Origin: Rosellinia necatrix
Lineage: Eukaryota > Ascomycota > Sordariomycetes > Xylariales > Xylariaceae
Assembly: GCA_021209875.1 (NCBI GenBank)
Contig: JAGYVD010000004.1
Coordinates: 4,315,001 to 4,379,000, forward strand
DNA: 64,000 bases
Direction: 5' to 3'
In this document: positions 34,628 to 46,710 of the stretch, piece after piece
Position numbering within the stretch: the stretch's first letter is position 1
How the letters are laid out: every line of letters begins with the position of its first letter
Notes under the pieces: generated by a model
What the model was told of the DNA's origin: nothing
Database searches by the model: none
Seen by the model: the letters and a program-made list of their open reading frames with translations, nothing else
Program-made: the position numbers and the translations under genes

Positions 34628-35162
34628 TGCACGGAGCTATGGCGTCGATAATGCTTCAGGTCAAGAGAGAGAGAAGCGGCCATGTTGTCTGCCTAGCCAT
34701 TCCAGCGCCCTGTGCTCTTAGGCTCAACTTTTATTTCAAACCAAGTCACTATACCAGTATCTGGTCGCGTCCGGCTATTGGTCAGATGGGACAATGCATG
34801 GTGCGAGTTGATGGACCAATCATCGTGCGACCGGTGAAGCACCATGCTCTCCCGATGACAGGGATTCAGGCTGTAATCCAATCTTAACGCTAGCATCAGG
34901 CAGATGCTGTAAGCGGCTCAGCCGGCTCCTTAAGATGTTCAAACACCCCCTCTGTTTACCATAGCACCAAGCCAAAATCTCCAGTTTTGAGGAGATCGTC
35001 TATAGTACCGACTTACCGGAACATTTCCACTCCCTTGCCATCCATAGTGTAGGTATCTACTGTCAGTGAGTAACTGTGCAACATAGGTACTTACAAGTTA
35101 CCCGAGCCGCCACGCGTGTATATTATTGTGCGCGTGATGCAAGAAACACCACAAATCAAGAC
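34628..35162. promoter_or_regulatory. divergent intergenic region between GNAT and Zn2Cys6 regulator
   Basis: This 535-bp gap separates two outward-facing start codons and must contain both promoters. I see no clear palindromic CGG site, though several CGG/CCG triplets are present. Confidence 0.5.
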
Positions 35163-37391
35163 ATGAGCGAGCAAATAAACCAGTATGCGCCAATGGCAAA
35201 CTACTATGCCCCGGAGCAGGGTGGGGATGTGAATGATGTGCATCCGAGACAAGCAGATATGCTGTTTACTGAAAACATAGTAAGTCGAGCCTAAGTATCG
35301 TGTGATCTTTTAGGATAGTTACGGGATGACCAACCCCAGAAATAGGTCTATATTGACCCGAGAGCCGTGAATGCCCCGCTCAATGAGGCCTCGTTCGGTC
35401 TACAGCTACAGACGAGCCCCTATTCACACGGTAATACGGATGGAGGGGCTCAGCGTGACGTGAGTGAGACATTGCACAAGCAACCTGGTTAATTGTTCGG
35501 AAAACGAAAGCCGCCACTTCAACTACCAACCCCCAAGCTGACAACCCCATTGCCACTTAGTTCTATGAGTTGCAGGTCCAGACGTTGGGCGCCGAGGTTT
35601 CAACCGAATCACGGAGCCTGGGACTTGGAGACGGACAAAACGAACAAGCACAGGCCAGCGTACAGGCCAGCGTACAGGCCAGCTTGATTTCTACAGACGT
35701 TGTATCCCAACCTCTGTCATCATATGAATCTATAAGCACATTGGATCAGATATTTGCCGAACCCCAATTTACCTGGGGCAGTAGTGGGGAAACGATCCTC
35801 TCAGGGCCAAGTTACCCATCTGATCTTTCGCCAGCGGGTGGATTTATTAACCTTGCTGGCGGTGAAGATGTTGTTCTGCCACTAAGTGCGACTGCCATCC
35901 CGGGATTGAACGGTTATTCAGGTCATATTTGCTTTGACAATTTTGGCTGGTGCTCAGACTCCATCAGGCCACCTCCACCCATCGCACCGAAGCCGAGTAT
36001 TCCCACATTGCCTGACGCGACAGAAGCCGTCCCGCCTTCCAGGTCATCATTATATCAAACATCCCCCTGCGTTTCCAAGAGAAAACGAAGCCAGTTTGAT
36101 GACGAGGGAAGGATTAAAGTCAAGAACGTTCGTAGACGAGGCGCTTGTTTACGGTGCAAAATCTACAAGCTATCTGTCCGTCACTACCGTACGACGAAAT
36201 AGACGAATTGGCTGACTCACAACTATCCAGTGCGATGAAGAGATGCCTTGCATGAACTGTCTCAAAGTAAAAGACAAACAAAAGGTCTTCCGCGGCCCCT
36301 GCATTAGACCGAATATCTTTGACGTGCAAAGCTTCCGTGCCGGGGATGGCGACAACGGACAACTCCGCTCGATTCTCCCCGAATATAAATGGATCCGGGG
36401 CGGGGAAACCAAGATGGTCAAACTCCAATGGCCGTTCCACCGTGCTGATGCGAACAGACCGATACTCGAGGTGGCCTGCCAGATGTTCAAGCCAATGAGG
36501 GGACAAAATACGGCTGAGGAGTTTCAAATCAACAACAGAGTGCGTCAAGTAGATCTGCCACCCTGGGCATGCCGGGATACCGAATCAGCGCAAAGGAGCA
36601 TTGGGAGGTTCCTAGGGGAATGCCAAGAACTCCTCGAGGTAGAGATACACACAACACTCAAGGATGACATCATGCGACTTACGTGGGGTGAGGCACTTCG
36701 CTACCGAGCTACGCATAAATCGACCCTTATCACTCGAGCCTTACAGGTGTTTGCTGGTGCAATGATGAACTCGAGGTACCCCATGTCGCTCAATGCGAAT
36801 GTATTCGGAGTCCCAGACGAGCTGGACACGCCTCACTTTTTCGACAAATTGCCCCTCCCAGCTCAGTTGACCTACCAGATCCAGACCATGATAGCTCATG
36901 AGATGATAGAAACACAAGCGTCACTCCTCAAGGAGCTCAAGCAACGCATCTTCCACAAGAACCGCCAGCGCCACTGGTACGAGGTCTATCTGACGGTGTT
37001 CATACTGCTGGCCACGATCGAATTCGTGTATCGAGTCCAGATGCATTTCGTGCGAGCCAAGGCCGGCATAAGCGACCGCAACCTCACCAACATCGCCTTC
37101 GTCACGCAGGCCATGCTGGATGAATGGGAATCCTCTGCGCGGAACCTGATCAATCATTTCCGCTGCGTCATGAACGGCGAGGTGCCGTTCGGTCAGTCGT
37201 GGGACGAGATGTCGGATAATCTCCAGCGAGCCGGGCTCGACGCGCGTGCGTTTGCTTATATCCGTGCGATCCAGCGAGAGACTGTAGCGCGGCAGGATGA
37301 GCTCCGCGCATTGAGAGGGCTTGAAAGTCGTATGCGATTTGAAAAGCCATTAGGAGCCATTTGCGAGTTATTCCTACCTTCTGAAGTCTGA
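35163..37391 (+). CDS. Zn2Cys6 transcription factor with mid-protein zinc cluster
   Basis: Four exons (35163-35279, 35346-35459, 35561-36175, 36231-37391) join in frame to 668 residues; introns are 66, 101 and 55 nt. The cluster spans the last intron: ACLRCKIYKLS | CDEEMPCMNC, with Cys273, 276, 283, 289, 292 and a sixth Cys at 305. Spacing is 2-6-5-2-12, so the last gap is longer than the usual 6-9. The cluster is central rather than N-terminal, a feature of a known fungal subgroup. The preceding region is Ser/Pro-rich and contains a 12-bp unit repeated three times (about 35651-35684, encoding QASVQASVQAS). The C-terminal half is helical with no named domain. It is convergent with the MFS gene and the natural candidate to control the block 38-44 kb; this is inference. 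The start is the first in-frame ATG. Confidence 0.85.
35651..35684. repeat. in-frame triplicated 12-bp unit in the regulator gene
   Basis: Three near-exact copies of ACAGGCCAGCGT sit inside exon 3 and encode a QASV repeat. Because the unit is a multiple of three it can change copy number without breaking the frame. Confidence 0.85.
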
Positions 37392-38310
37392 GGCTTCACT
37401 CGTAGTCTAGTAGGTTAGACATTTCCTTTGGTGATATACGTTTTCCGATTTTTACTTTTTTTTTCTTTTTTTTTCTTTTTTTCCTTGGCCGTTTTAGATT
37501 TATGCTTATACTTGATCTCTCCCACCACCGAGTTATGGAGTCTTAGGTAAATGCCGCTACAGATAAGACATCTATAACGGCGTCTTCTCTTTCGTTATGT
37601 CTCCTTTCCTCCTAGTCAATCAGCATGTATGTCGCACTGAGGAGGCTGTGGGAGTGTCTCAAAGGCCCCTGTCAGGAGCCTTGTACTGGGAAATTTGGAG
37701 CAAGGTACTGGTAGAAGCTTGGGTTCAGCAGACTATATAGGGGCAAAGTCTTCTCAGGCTGAGTGTGCATGGGTCTTTCTTGCTTTTATTATAATCTATA
37801 TATGTGGAACGGAGACTCGTGTATTATGTCTCTGTCATGTTAAGAATGCCCAGAGTGAGGCCTAGTCACTATGAGGTAGCAGCTGGGTAGCAGGTAGATA
37901 GCCAAGTATAGGGGTAGAGCTCAATATCATTGATTCCTAGGCCTACCATCAAAGTGGGAGGCATTCAGTCCTTATATACACAAATATATCTCTAGAGCTA
38001 CAATAGGGTAGCTGGTACCTCGCTGTGTGATTTATCCTCCTGACAGTCTCTCTGCTTGTGTGTGTATTGAAAGGGGAGGGTCTAAGGAAAGAATACAGGT
38101 TTTACCTCAAGTGGTAACGCCATAGTAAGGAATTCTCTTTTTTTCTTTAGTTAGAGCTCCCTGGCCATGAGTTAGATTCTAGTCCGTTTCGTTCTCAACC
38201 AGGCATTCAGAGGATGGAGATTCCACCAATTCGTGTCCCTCTCTTCTTGGGATGCAAAATGCCAAAACCCCTATTACTCCGAAAATGAACTACAATCAAA
38301 TAGTCAGCTT
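37392..38310. other. gene-free spacer between convergent genes
   Basis: 3' flanks of the regulator and the MFS gene, with T-rich runs at about 37456-37483 and 38139-38150. A plus-strand frame at 38252-38698 is antisense to the MFS gene and is a shadow. Confidence 0.6.
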
Positions 38311-40090
38311 CTATATGACTTCGACTGGAAAGAGAAAACGTACTGATGATCCCAAAAAACAAAACCCAGCAGACGGGGTCGCCGTGGCTCTGCCAATAGA
38401 GATGAGCGCTGACATAAGCGGCCCACCAGTCATGTCGCCGAGTAAACTAAACATGTACGCGACTCCGAACAGTTTTGACATATCTTCCGACCGAGTCGAC
38501 ACCGAAAGGAGGGTCTGTAATGCTGGCTCAAGACCTTCACAGAGACCAGCCCCGAACATCACTGAATTGATATTAGAACACGACCAGCAAGATAATACAG
38601 GAAACCACAGACAAGTGATAAAAAGCATGCTAGATTCTGCACGCCATGCAATGAAAAAGAACCCCGTAAGAGCTAGAAGTGACACCCGAATTATATAAAG
38701 GTTGATTCTTGATGTGTACGTGCCTTGCCGTTTAAGCAAGAAACTGATGAACGGGCCGATAACGATGGTAGTTATTACTGCACCAAGTGAGAGTGCGAAT
38801 CGAACGACTGTCGTATTTTGCAGATCCCATCCAAATCGCTCCGACAGGTATTGAGCCCCGAAAGCTTCACTAGCCATGGCATTGCTTTTGAGAAAAAAGG
38901 CAGCGTAGCAGAACAATGGCGTTGCCCCGCTGATTATATTGGCATCGACTAAGCCAACGAAAGGCATGAGGCGGTATACTATCGAACTTTCCATTTGAGG
39001 GGCAGAAATGGAAGGCCCGGAGTCTACGTCGCTTGCTGCTGGTGCTTGATTATCTGGAGTTCTTGGATCACTTGATACTATTGTCGTATGATAATTATAG
39101 CCCGAGGAATTCCCTAGAAGTGGTTCTTCAATGCTTGCAGATTCTCCCTCGGCTGTATCCCCAGCCTTTCTCACGAATTGTGTCAATGCCATGCAACAAA
39201 GGATTATTGTGCCTGATACCAACGACGGCAAAAACAGATTTTGGTTCATGAGGCCTGTGGCAATTGGTGGGGCAATGAGTTTGCCAGAGTGAGGCATTGC
39301 CGCGAGTAATAACAAATACTTAGTTCTGCGAAGCACAATTGATAAGTGAGTGGCCTGGACATTTATGTATAGCTAGGATGTACCTGGATGAAGATTCTAC
39401 AACATCGGCAACATGAGCGACAATCAGCGCGGCGAAGACCAGCTGGCCGCCGCCTATAAGAAGAAACACTGATGAGATTAAAGTCAACCCGACCGGGACA
39501 GTTCTGTATAGATAGCCTAAGGCTGTTAGCGAACTAAAACACGTAATCAGCCCCGAGGACTTGGAGTGAAAGAAGTCATGTACAAGCCATCGTGAACCAC
39601 ACGAGAGAACATAAATATCCGAGACAGCATAGCGTCAAGATCTTCCGATGCACATGCTTTTCGGTGATGCGACCAAAGTACATGATGGACAAGAGGCCTA
39701 TTGATAAACCCATCAGTTGAGCAATGAAGTGAAGTACCAGCTAAACGAGGGTACTCAACCGGCCAAAGCATCGAGGGATAGTTTCCACCCAGTTATAGTA
39801 GAGATTTGGGTCTGGACTGAAGTGGCATTGCAGTTTCCATCCTGAAGACCGTTTGGTATGTAATTGCTCGGATATGACACCAGATTTAGCTCCCTGTTGC
39901 ATGCGGCATACTCGACCATGCGCACGGTCGGAACCTCGAGGAGGAAATGTGCGAAGCGAAAGGAGAAATACAATAGATACAAGATCCCTATTGATGATCT
40001 CTCTGTAGCTGTAGTGCACAGGAGCATATGCCGAAGCATTGTCAATGAGATGCGTAGCACTCGATCAAACCTTGACTCGTTGTACTGCAT
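38311..40090 (-). CDS. major facilitator superfamily transporter
   Basis: Exons 39760-40090, 39584-39697, 39384-39522 and 38311-39325 join in frame to 532 residues; introns are 62, 61 and 58 nt. Hydrophobic segments are arranged as in an MFS carrier: ILYLLYFSFRFAHFLLEVPT (TM1), TGWKLSLDALAG, LLSIMYFGRITEKHVHRKIL (TM2 and the loop 2-3 motif A with G...R.K), LTLISSVFLLIGGGQLVFAAL, a hydrophilic central loop of about 90 residues with an EEPLLG motif, and a second membrane half ending with LGDMTGGPLMSALISIG. The subgroup is the fungal MFS family with LEVPTVR and CN/CR motifs in the first extracellular loop. Substrate and direction are unknown. The first in-frame ATG is at 40090. It diverges from the O-methyltransferase gene across 859 bp and converges on the regulator. 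Confidence 0.85.
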
Positions 40091-40949
40091 GCCTGAAGTC
40101 AGCTGGCGGTTGCCGCGAAAATTTAGACATCTCCCCGTAATCTGCAAACAGCTTATAGGGAATATCCGTTACTAGCATTTCCCCTTTACCTACCTCTAAG
40201 CTACGATATGAGTATGCCTGTAGTGTTGCCGAGACTAGCCAATGGCGATTGAAACTCGCCGCTGGTTGACTCGGTTGTTGGTCAATCACGACTATTGCAT
40301 TTTTGATGTTCACCCTATGCTACTTGTAGTTTGCTAGCAGGTCTCCAAACTGCAACCCTCGATGATGCACGGTGACAAAAGGAAAATGATGGGGTTTTGA
40401 GGCATTGCCGCGTGTGCCGCACTTGGCACCGCTTCGCCCCCCAAGCATTACAATAAACAGGCGAGTCCAGCATACTAAATAACTAGCTGTTATACAGTAA
40501 CTGATATTATGCAAGTCTACCTAACTGGAGTGGGTAATACGAATACGAGCCATCTAACTACTGCATTCTGCACAATAACTAGCTGAGCCCCAATGATACC
40601 GCAAATTCAATTAACCGAAATGTTCCCACAAGTCCCTTTGATTGGCCCAAATTTTATACCCAATAGAATGTAACGATATGTGATGAAAGTGAGTATAGAC
40701 ACCTATCAGGAATTAGTTATATTAGTCTTGGTTATCTGCAAGTAGTCTACTCCAGCACTCTTGGCACTGTGCAAGCGCAATACCAGCCAAAGGGATAAGA
40801 CGGGGGGCAATGGGGTCGGCTTGTAAGAACAGACCTGTCTTCTAAGTTAAGTGTGACCATCTATTCTCCCATTCTTCGTTGATACGTGAAGCCATCAGCA
40901 GTACGTATCCAACCTAAACAATTAGCTCTAATTCAATATAGTGTGTAAG
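40091..40949. promoter_or_regulatory. divergent intergenic region between MFS and O-methyltransferase genes
   Basis: 859 bp separate the two start codons, a layout often used for co-regulation. It is AT-rich. No unmistakable zinc-cluster palindrome was found by eye. Confidence 0.4.
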
Positions 40950-42328
40950 ATGGATATTGTGGAACTGGTCAGAGATCTCCTATCAATGGCTGAATCATTT
41001 TCACGTCAACCAAAGCTTGACAGTTATGACGCCTTCCGGCTGCGTGAGAACATTCGAACTAGCGCAATCTCAATTGCTCTAGCAATTGATGGCCCTGAAC
41101 AGGCAATGAAGTCCATTTGTCGAGGAGTAAGGCACCTGAATCCTGTTTGGCCAAATGATGCGTAACGCTGACATGGTAACCAAGTATAATACCTCCGCCG
41201 CCTTGAAAATATGCCTAGATATAGAACTCGCTCGGCATGTGCCTCTAGATGAGGGTAGGTCTCTAGAAGCGCTTTCGACATCCTGTAGAGTGGATAAACG
41301 AGCCCTACGTGAGTTGAAATGACGACAATGTGAGTTTGGGTCTGACTGGTTCAGGCCCGGTGCTTCGGCTTCTCTCACAGAATGGAATTTTCCAGCAGAC
41401 AGATGATGCGCAATGGCACCACTCGGAACTATCCAAAACCATGCAAGATCCGCCATTTCGTTCATGGATGAGTTCTATGTCAGATTTTATCGTTTATCCT
41501 TCCCATCTTTCGCTTGATAATGTGCTGGATGGCTAATCGTATGTCAGATTGGAGGAGAAATACCGCGCAGTTGCACGTCTTCCAAACCTTCTCCAAGAGA
41601 CCGAATACCGATTCCCAACGCGGGGAAAGACTGCCTATAATACTGTCTATAACACTACACTGGATTTCTACACATTCTCGAGCGAATCCAACCACGAGCG
41701 GGCACTGGACTATGCAATGTCAATGCAAAATCTTGCGCGAGCTCAGGTACCCTTTTTCGAACGGGTTTACCCTTGCACAGCTCTGAATTCAACTACCCAT
41801 TTCGTCGACGTGGCTGGCGGACTCGGCTACGCAAGCCACCTCCTAGCTCATATGTTCACCGAAGCGTCCTTCGTCGTTCAGGATTATCCATTTATTGTCG
41901 GGGTCGCTAAGGAGCATTGCCCCGATAATCTGAAAAACCGTGTTTCATTCCAGGCACACGACATGTTGTTACCACAGCCAGAAATTGACCGCGACGTCTA
42001 CCCCGTCGTAGTTTTCTTGCTTAAGATTATACTACATGATCATTGTGACGAGGAATGCAAAGTCATTCTCAAAAACTTACTTTCTTTCATGGGCAAGGAT
42101 GATCGAATCCTGGTCATCGATACAGTGATTCCTGAAGTTGGCGGCAGTTTGAGTTCAAGTTTCTCCGATATTATCCAACTCAGCATGTTTGGAAGTGGCC
42201 ATAGGACTATGAAGGAGTTTCTCGACTTATTTCACGACTGTGGTGTGGAATTGGTCGTCGACACATTTTCTGGAGCTGCGGACGCAGAATTTGATGGCAT
42301 GATGGTTTTCGACATTCGCTTATTATAA
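40950..42328 (+). CDS. SAM-dependent O-methyltransferase (class II, COMT-like)
   Basis: Exons 40950-41126, 41185-41308, 41355-41478 and 41548-42328 join in frame to 401 residues, the usual family length; introns are 58, 46 and 69 nt. The third donor (GTCAGA) is weak, so that junction is the least certain. The N-terminal half is the winged-helix dimerisation domain (ALKICLDIELARHVPLD, LRPVLRLLSQNGIF). The SAM-binding loop is HFVDVAGGLGYASHLLAH near residue 228, with Ala in place of the usual first Gly of GGG. VVQDYP follows, and KIILHDHCDEECKVIL near 301 contains the catalytic-base His. The family methylates phenolic hydroxyls of plant or fungal metabolites. The neighbouring dioxygenase and transporter suggest a tailoring or detoxification role; the substrate is unknown. 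Confidence 0.87.
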
Positions 42329-42725
42329 CGCGATGTAAATCGAGATGTGTGAGAATATATTCGTAGTGTTTCTTATTGGACAACTTACTTATATAACTAG
42401 TCGGATGCTTGAACTTTTATATTCAATAAGCACCATAAAGCACACAGGTAACGTTATTGTATATCCCGAGTATGCAGCGACATAACTCTGCCCTCATTCA
42501 CAAGGCAAAAAATAGCTGCACATCTTCACGCATGATTCTGAAAAATGGTCATAACGAGCTGAGATTCAGAAGACAATGCGATAATTTCAATGCGAAACTA
42601 CATCAATAAGCTGCAACAACTCATTAACTGAATAGCATGAATTTTGGTCTTGAGGCTGACCCTCCTACCCCGTCCTTCCGCACAACTTTGTCTCATAGTG
42701 TGTAAAAGGGAGTTTGTCCCTCTCC
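42329..42725. other. short convergent spacer
   Basis: 397 bp of 3' flank between the methyltransferase and dioxygenase genes. No features seen. Confidence 0.7.
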
Positions 42726-44096
42726 TTACTGCCCAATAACATACGGCAAAGGCTCCGGGCTCCAGGGAAACGTCTCGTCATCCGGCTCGTGCAGAAACAT
42801 TCTATCCATGGCTTCACCCATTTCACGCGGGAGTTTCCATGCGAGTTCATCATCGCGCTGGACAAGCCTTAGCAGATGTCGGCGGGAATCTCCCCCTTCT
42901 GCGCGCTTGAATTCCTCGCGAGCGTGCAAGATGCTTAGATTATTCACGAACTGAATGTCGCCGGTCTTGAACTCAAAGCCCAAGCACAGCCTTTCAGCTA
43001 TCTTACCTACGATGTCCAGCGCCTCCTCGTGATGAGGCGGAAGCGGCCCCAGTGCTGGGTTCCGAGGGTACCCCGGCGTGCCCTGGAACGGGCGGATTCG
43101 GTAGTTGCAAATCAGCTTACCGTCTACTTCGGAAAGGAGGGGACGAGTGAAACTCGGGGTTTTAGGTGTGAATCTACCTACCATCAGCTTGGCAATGTGA
43201 GGGTTAGCGTTGAGATAAAAGCAAAACTCACGAATCCCAGAGCCAGTCTTCCTTCAGCGTCTCAATAATGTCGGGACGGGTTGCAAGTAACTCGTTATAT
43301 ATGGCCCAGGAAGAGGCAAGAAGAGTGCGTCCTCCGATGTCGGCGGATTTCACACAATAGAGTGAAATAATATGGCCATCATCTGTGTGGAATGGCTGTG
43401 TCACTGTCAACGCAAATTTGGAGACACAAAAGTAGGCGAGAGGAGGACCTACCAGTGGTGACGTGCGATTAGCATGTCCTAGGTATCCCGAATTCAGCTT
43501 TTCCTTCTCTTCAATCTCGGTGGAATAATCAAAGATGTGTGCTACTGGCGTGTTAGAGGACTCCCTTTTGTTAGATTAGATGTAGCGTACTCATGACGGG
43601 CCCATCAGCACACTGTACTCCACGTCGGTTGGCAATATGAGATGCGATGCCAGTGAATACGATTGTGTTCTCAAGGCGTTTATAGTTCCATGGCTTCAAC
43701 CCACGCATCACGAAAAACCCTTCACCTTCATGCAGACGTTGACTCAATGCCCGTAGCTTCGGGCCGAGAGTAGGGAGGACGAAGTTCTGAGGGGATATAT
43801 GGCCAGGGCTTAAGCCGGTTCCTTGGTGAAAAGGCAGTCAGAGAAAGTCCAAGTATGCTTGATGAGGGGCCTAACGAACCTTGGAACGATAAGAGCGCTG
43901 CATTGACCTCATCAATTTCAGATGCCGTTAGGCGGACAAGATACGAAGTATCCTCTTCGAACTGGCTGCCATGCCATACCATAGGACCAGATCTGGATGT
44001 TGGATGTGCTGTTGCCGAGGCTACACCGGGCCGCTCTTCAATCAATTGGGGGCTCAATTGGGCCCGCATAACACGGTCAATCACTTCTGTTGCCAT
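42726..44096 (-). CDS. TauD/TfdA-type Fe(II)/2-oxoglutarate-dependent dioxygenase
   Basis: Five exons (43880-44096, 43591-43821, 43453-43541, 43232-43395, 42726-43173) join in frame to 382 residues with introns of 58, 49, 57 and 58 nt. The facial triad is visible: PFHTDDGHIISLYCV (His182, Asp184) and FVNNLSILHAREEF (His317); RHLLRLVQRD supplies the Arg that anchors 2-oxoglutarate. Early motifs PQNFVLPTLGPKLRALSQRL and GEGFFVMRGL are typical of fungal TauD-like proteins. Members hydroxylate or desaturate small molecules, including sulfonates and secondary metabolites; the substrate here is not predictable. It is convergent with the methyltransferase gene. The acceptor of the third intron was chosen as ACACAG because the nearer TTGACAG would break the frame. 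Confidence 0.87.
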
Positions 44097-45830
44097 TGTT
44101 TCATGAGTGTACCCAAACTTCGTTTTCAGAGAACAACAGAAGCGAGTCCTAAATGTAGGAATACGCAGACCTTTCGCTACCCTTACTCTATAAGATATTG
44201 GTCTTTTATACGTTTCGAGGCCCCCCACACGGGTGGTTGAAACCACCATTTATAAACCCCTCATCGCCGCTTTAATGCTGACTAGATGGGTTGCTGGCCT
44301 ACATGCCACACCTTCTCGATCAAAAGGTGATGATTGTGCAGAGCCTCGTTTCCTGATACTTTGTCTTCCCCTTCCCCTTCCCCTTCCCCTTCTCCTTCCC
44401 CCTCCCCTTTCCCACCTCCTAGCTTCATACCTACGGAAGGGAAGAAGGCACCTCAGACCCCGGTATACTACATGGGGCTTGCGGCCATGTTGCATCGTAA
44501 TTCGCGTCCACCTATGCATGGTGCAGTGGAGCGTCATAATCTTGCTCAGATGGAGTTGCTATAAAGGTTGGGACACTAGAACAGACATTCCTCTTACTAC
44601 GACTTGTTTCTTAGTGGAAGTCTTGGTTATCTTATTACCCATCTTGATTATTAGTCTTTATTCTGCGTAACTACATATTGATGTTCTATTTTCGTCGATT
44701 TCGGCGTTGGAGATCCGTTTCTCGTGGGGGATTGCCTTGCCCGTTGCGTGGTCAGTGAAATTAATCGCCGAGAATTATACCGCAAACAGGGTTGTTACGA
44801 TGGCTTGGGGAAATGGTAGCAACCTAACCACCCCGCTAATGAAAATAAAGCCCATGAAATGAGAGATATGGCAAACTCGACGTTTCCCAACGCAATGGAA
44901 TCAGCGTCGAAGTGCACTTTAGCTACTGTAGCCTGGATGTAAGTGTTATCAAACGTCTTGGGGGCTGTCTTATTGATGAGATAGGTGTCGTAAATAGACG
45001 TCAAAGAGAAGCTCTTGTTGTAGTTTAAACTCAATAAGTACCAATATTTAAGGCTGCTGGCCTACACCAAGGTTTCACGAATTTGGATATATGAAAAGTG
45101 CCAAGCGATTGCACAACTTACCTCGGGTTAACTGCCTTCTAAGCAACCCTCTTGGTTAAGCTTCTCAGGGGCCATGACTAGGTTCCCTGCTTGTCAACCC
45201 ACTACCAAGAAAGCCGAGACGGGAGAGCACCGGCCAGGAGGCTTGGAGCCAAGTGTGTATAGCATACCATGCAACCCCACGCCGGGCCGAGCCGCTGCGG
45301 AGCATTGGGACGAGGTCAACGTGCGGTAACTCATCTATGTCTCCGAAATCAGCGATGCTCTCTCGCGTATCCTGGAACCCGTATAGACAGGCTTATCAGG
45401 CGTTTCCTCGCATTTGCCACGAGGCCGGCTCCAATATGGCGACATAAGGAAACTAGAACTCTCAAGTCACCTATATGGAGCTTCAGAAGCCTAAATTTAT
45501 TTCTACTAATGATGCCCCATCGTATGCAATATACCTAATAAGGGCTTTTTGGGGGGTTGAGGTGCCGACTTGTTTTTTTGCTCACTTCACGAGAGCAAAA
45601 AGTCTCTATCGTGAACACCACAGCACCCATTATTAGCACCGATTAGGCGTTGGGTGTAGTTGGTTCGTATGAATCACGTTGAAATGAGATGACCACTACG
45701 AAATAATGGCGCTGAATTTATACACAGGCTTGCTTTGATTTCCTCTTTATAGTGCCTACGAGCACTAGCGAATATATACATGGGGATCTCGCAGCTGCTT
45801 TATTTTTACCCAAAAAGCGCCTATAGCCCT
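44097..45830. other. gene-free spacer
   Basis: 1.7 kb without a supportable gene. A CCCTTC tract lies at 44363-44411. Small frames at 44795-45034 (-) and 45253-45538 (+) have no domain. Confidence 0.55.
44363..44411. repeat. CCCCTT hexanucleotide tract
   Basis: About seven imperfect TTCCCC units in intergenic DNA; on the other strand this is a purine tract able to adopt non-B structure. Confidence 0.85.
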
Positions 45831-46710
45831 CTAGCAGCCGACGCGCGTGGAGCTGACAACGATATCGTCGTACCAGAACGTGTTGGTGTCGCCGCCGTAG
45901 GACTCCCAGCCGAAGTAGACGGCGGTGATCTTGGGGACGATGCTGCTGCGGGTCCACTGGCCGGCGTTGGGGTTGGTGGTGCCCTTGGTGACGGTGACGC
46001 CGGCGACGGTGCTGTTGTTCAGCCAGGTCTCGACGGAGCCGTCGGCGCCGAGGTGGTACTCGAAGCACTGCCACGCGCCCGTCGGCAGCGCCGCCGACGT
46101 CGCGATCCCCTGCGGCGACAGGTCCGGCAGCGTCGCGTCGTCCGTCTCCCGGTTGTACATCAGGATCTTGCTCTGGCCCCCGATCCGCAGGTGCTTCTTG
46201 GCCCCCTGCGCCGAGTCCGGCATCGTGATGAATGAGACGTGCGAGTCGGTGAGCGCCTTGGACGCTTTTCTGGCGAGAGGGGGGGGAGAGGAAAGGGATC
46301 GTGTTAGCAGTTTGTCGCTCAGTTGCTCGACTACAACGTTTTTCTAACCAACCCCTCCCCCCCCCCCTCGCAAGGTATTTTCTCATTCTTTCCACGCGCG
46401 CGTAATAGTCTCTTAAAAAAGGGGTGAAAACTCACAGGTACGTTCGGACGTAGACATCGCCGCTGGGAACCTTCGTCGTGCCAAAGAATATGTGTCCGCA
46501 GTAGCCGCCGGCGCCGTCTACCCTGATCGAGTTCTTCCCGCTATGCGCGGTGGTGCTGTCGAGCGAGACCTTTCCGCCCTGACTGCAGTCGAGTGCGTAG
46601 GTCGGCCATGCCGCTTGATCCCAGCCACTCTCGAAGTCCGAGGAGACCTGGGCCAGGGAGAAGGGTAGGAGGGCGAGGGAGAGGGAGAGGATGGTAGTTT
46701 GGCCGAACAT
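45831..46710 (-). CDS. cip1: Cip1-like secreted protein without cellulose-binding module
   Basis: Two exons, 46436-46710 and 45831-46269, join across a 166-nt intron (GTGAGT...GCCAG) to give 237 residues. Residues 1-20 form a clear signal peptide (MFGQTTILSLSLALLPFSLA) with cleavage near the following Gln. The mature protein follows the pattern of Trichoderma Cip1: DFESGWDQ, YCGHIFFGTTKVPSGDVYVR, HLRIGGQS, NRETDDATLPDLSP, ECFEYH-type strand and FGWESYGGDTNTFWYDD, ending STRVGC. Cip1 is a beta-jelly-roll protein co-expressed with cellulases and structurally related to polysaccharide lyases. The Trichoderma protein has a C-terminal linker and CBM1; here the stop follows directly after the core, so the module is absent. 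The intron contains long C/G runs. Expression on plant biomass is expected by analogy only. Confidence 0.93.

Noticed and set aside
38252..38698. 148-codon plus-strand frame
   Set aside because: Antisense to the MFS C-terminal exon; no domain.
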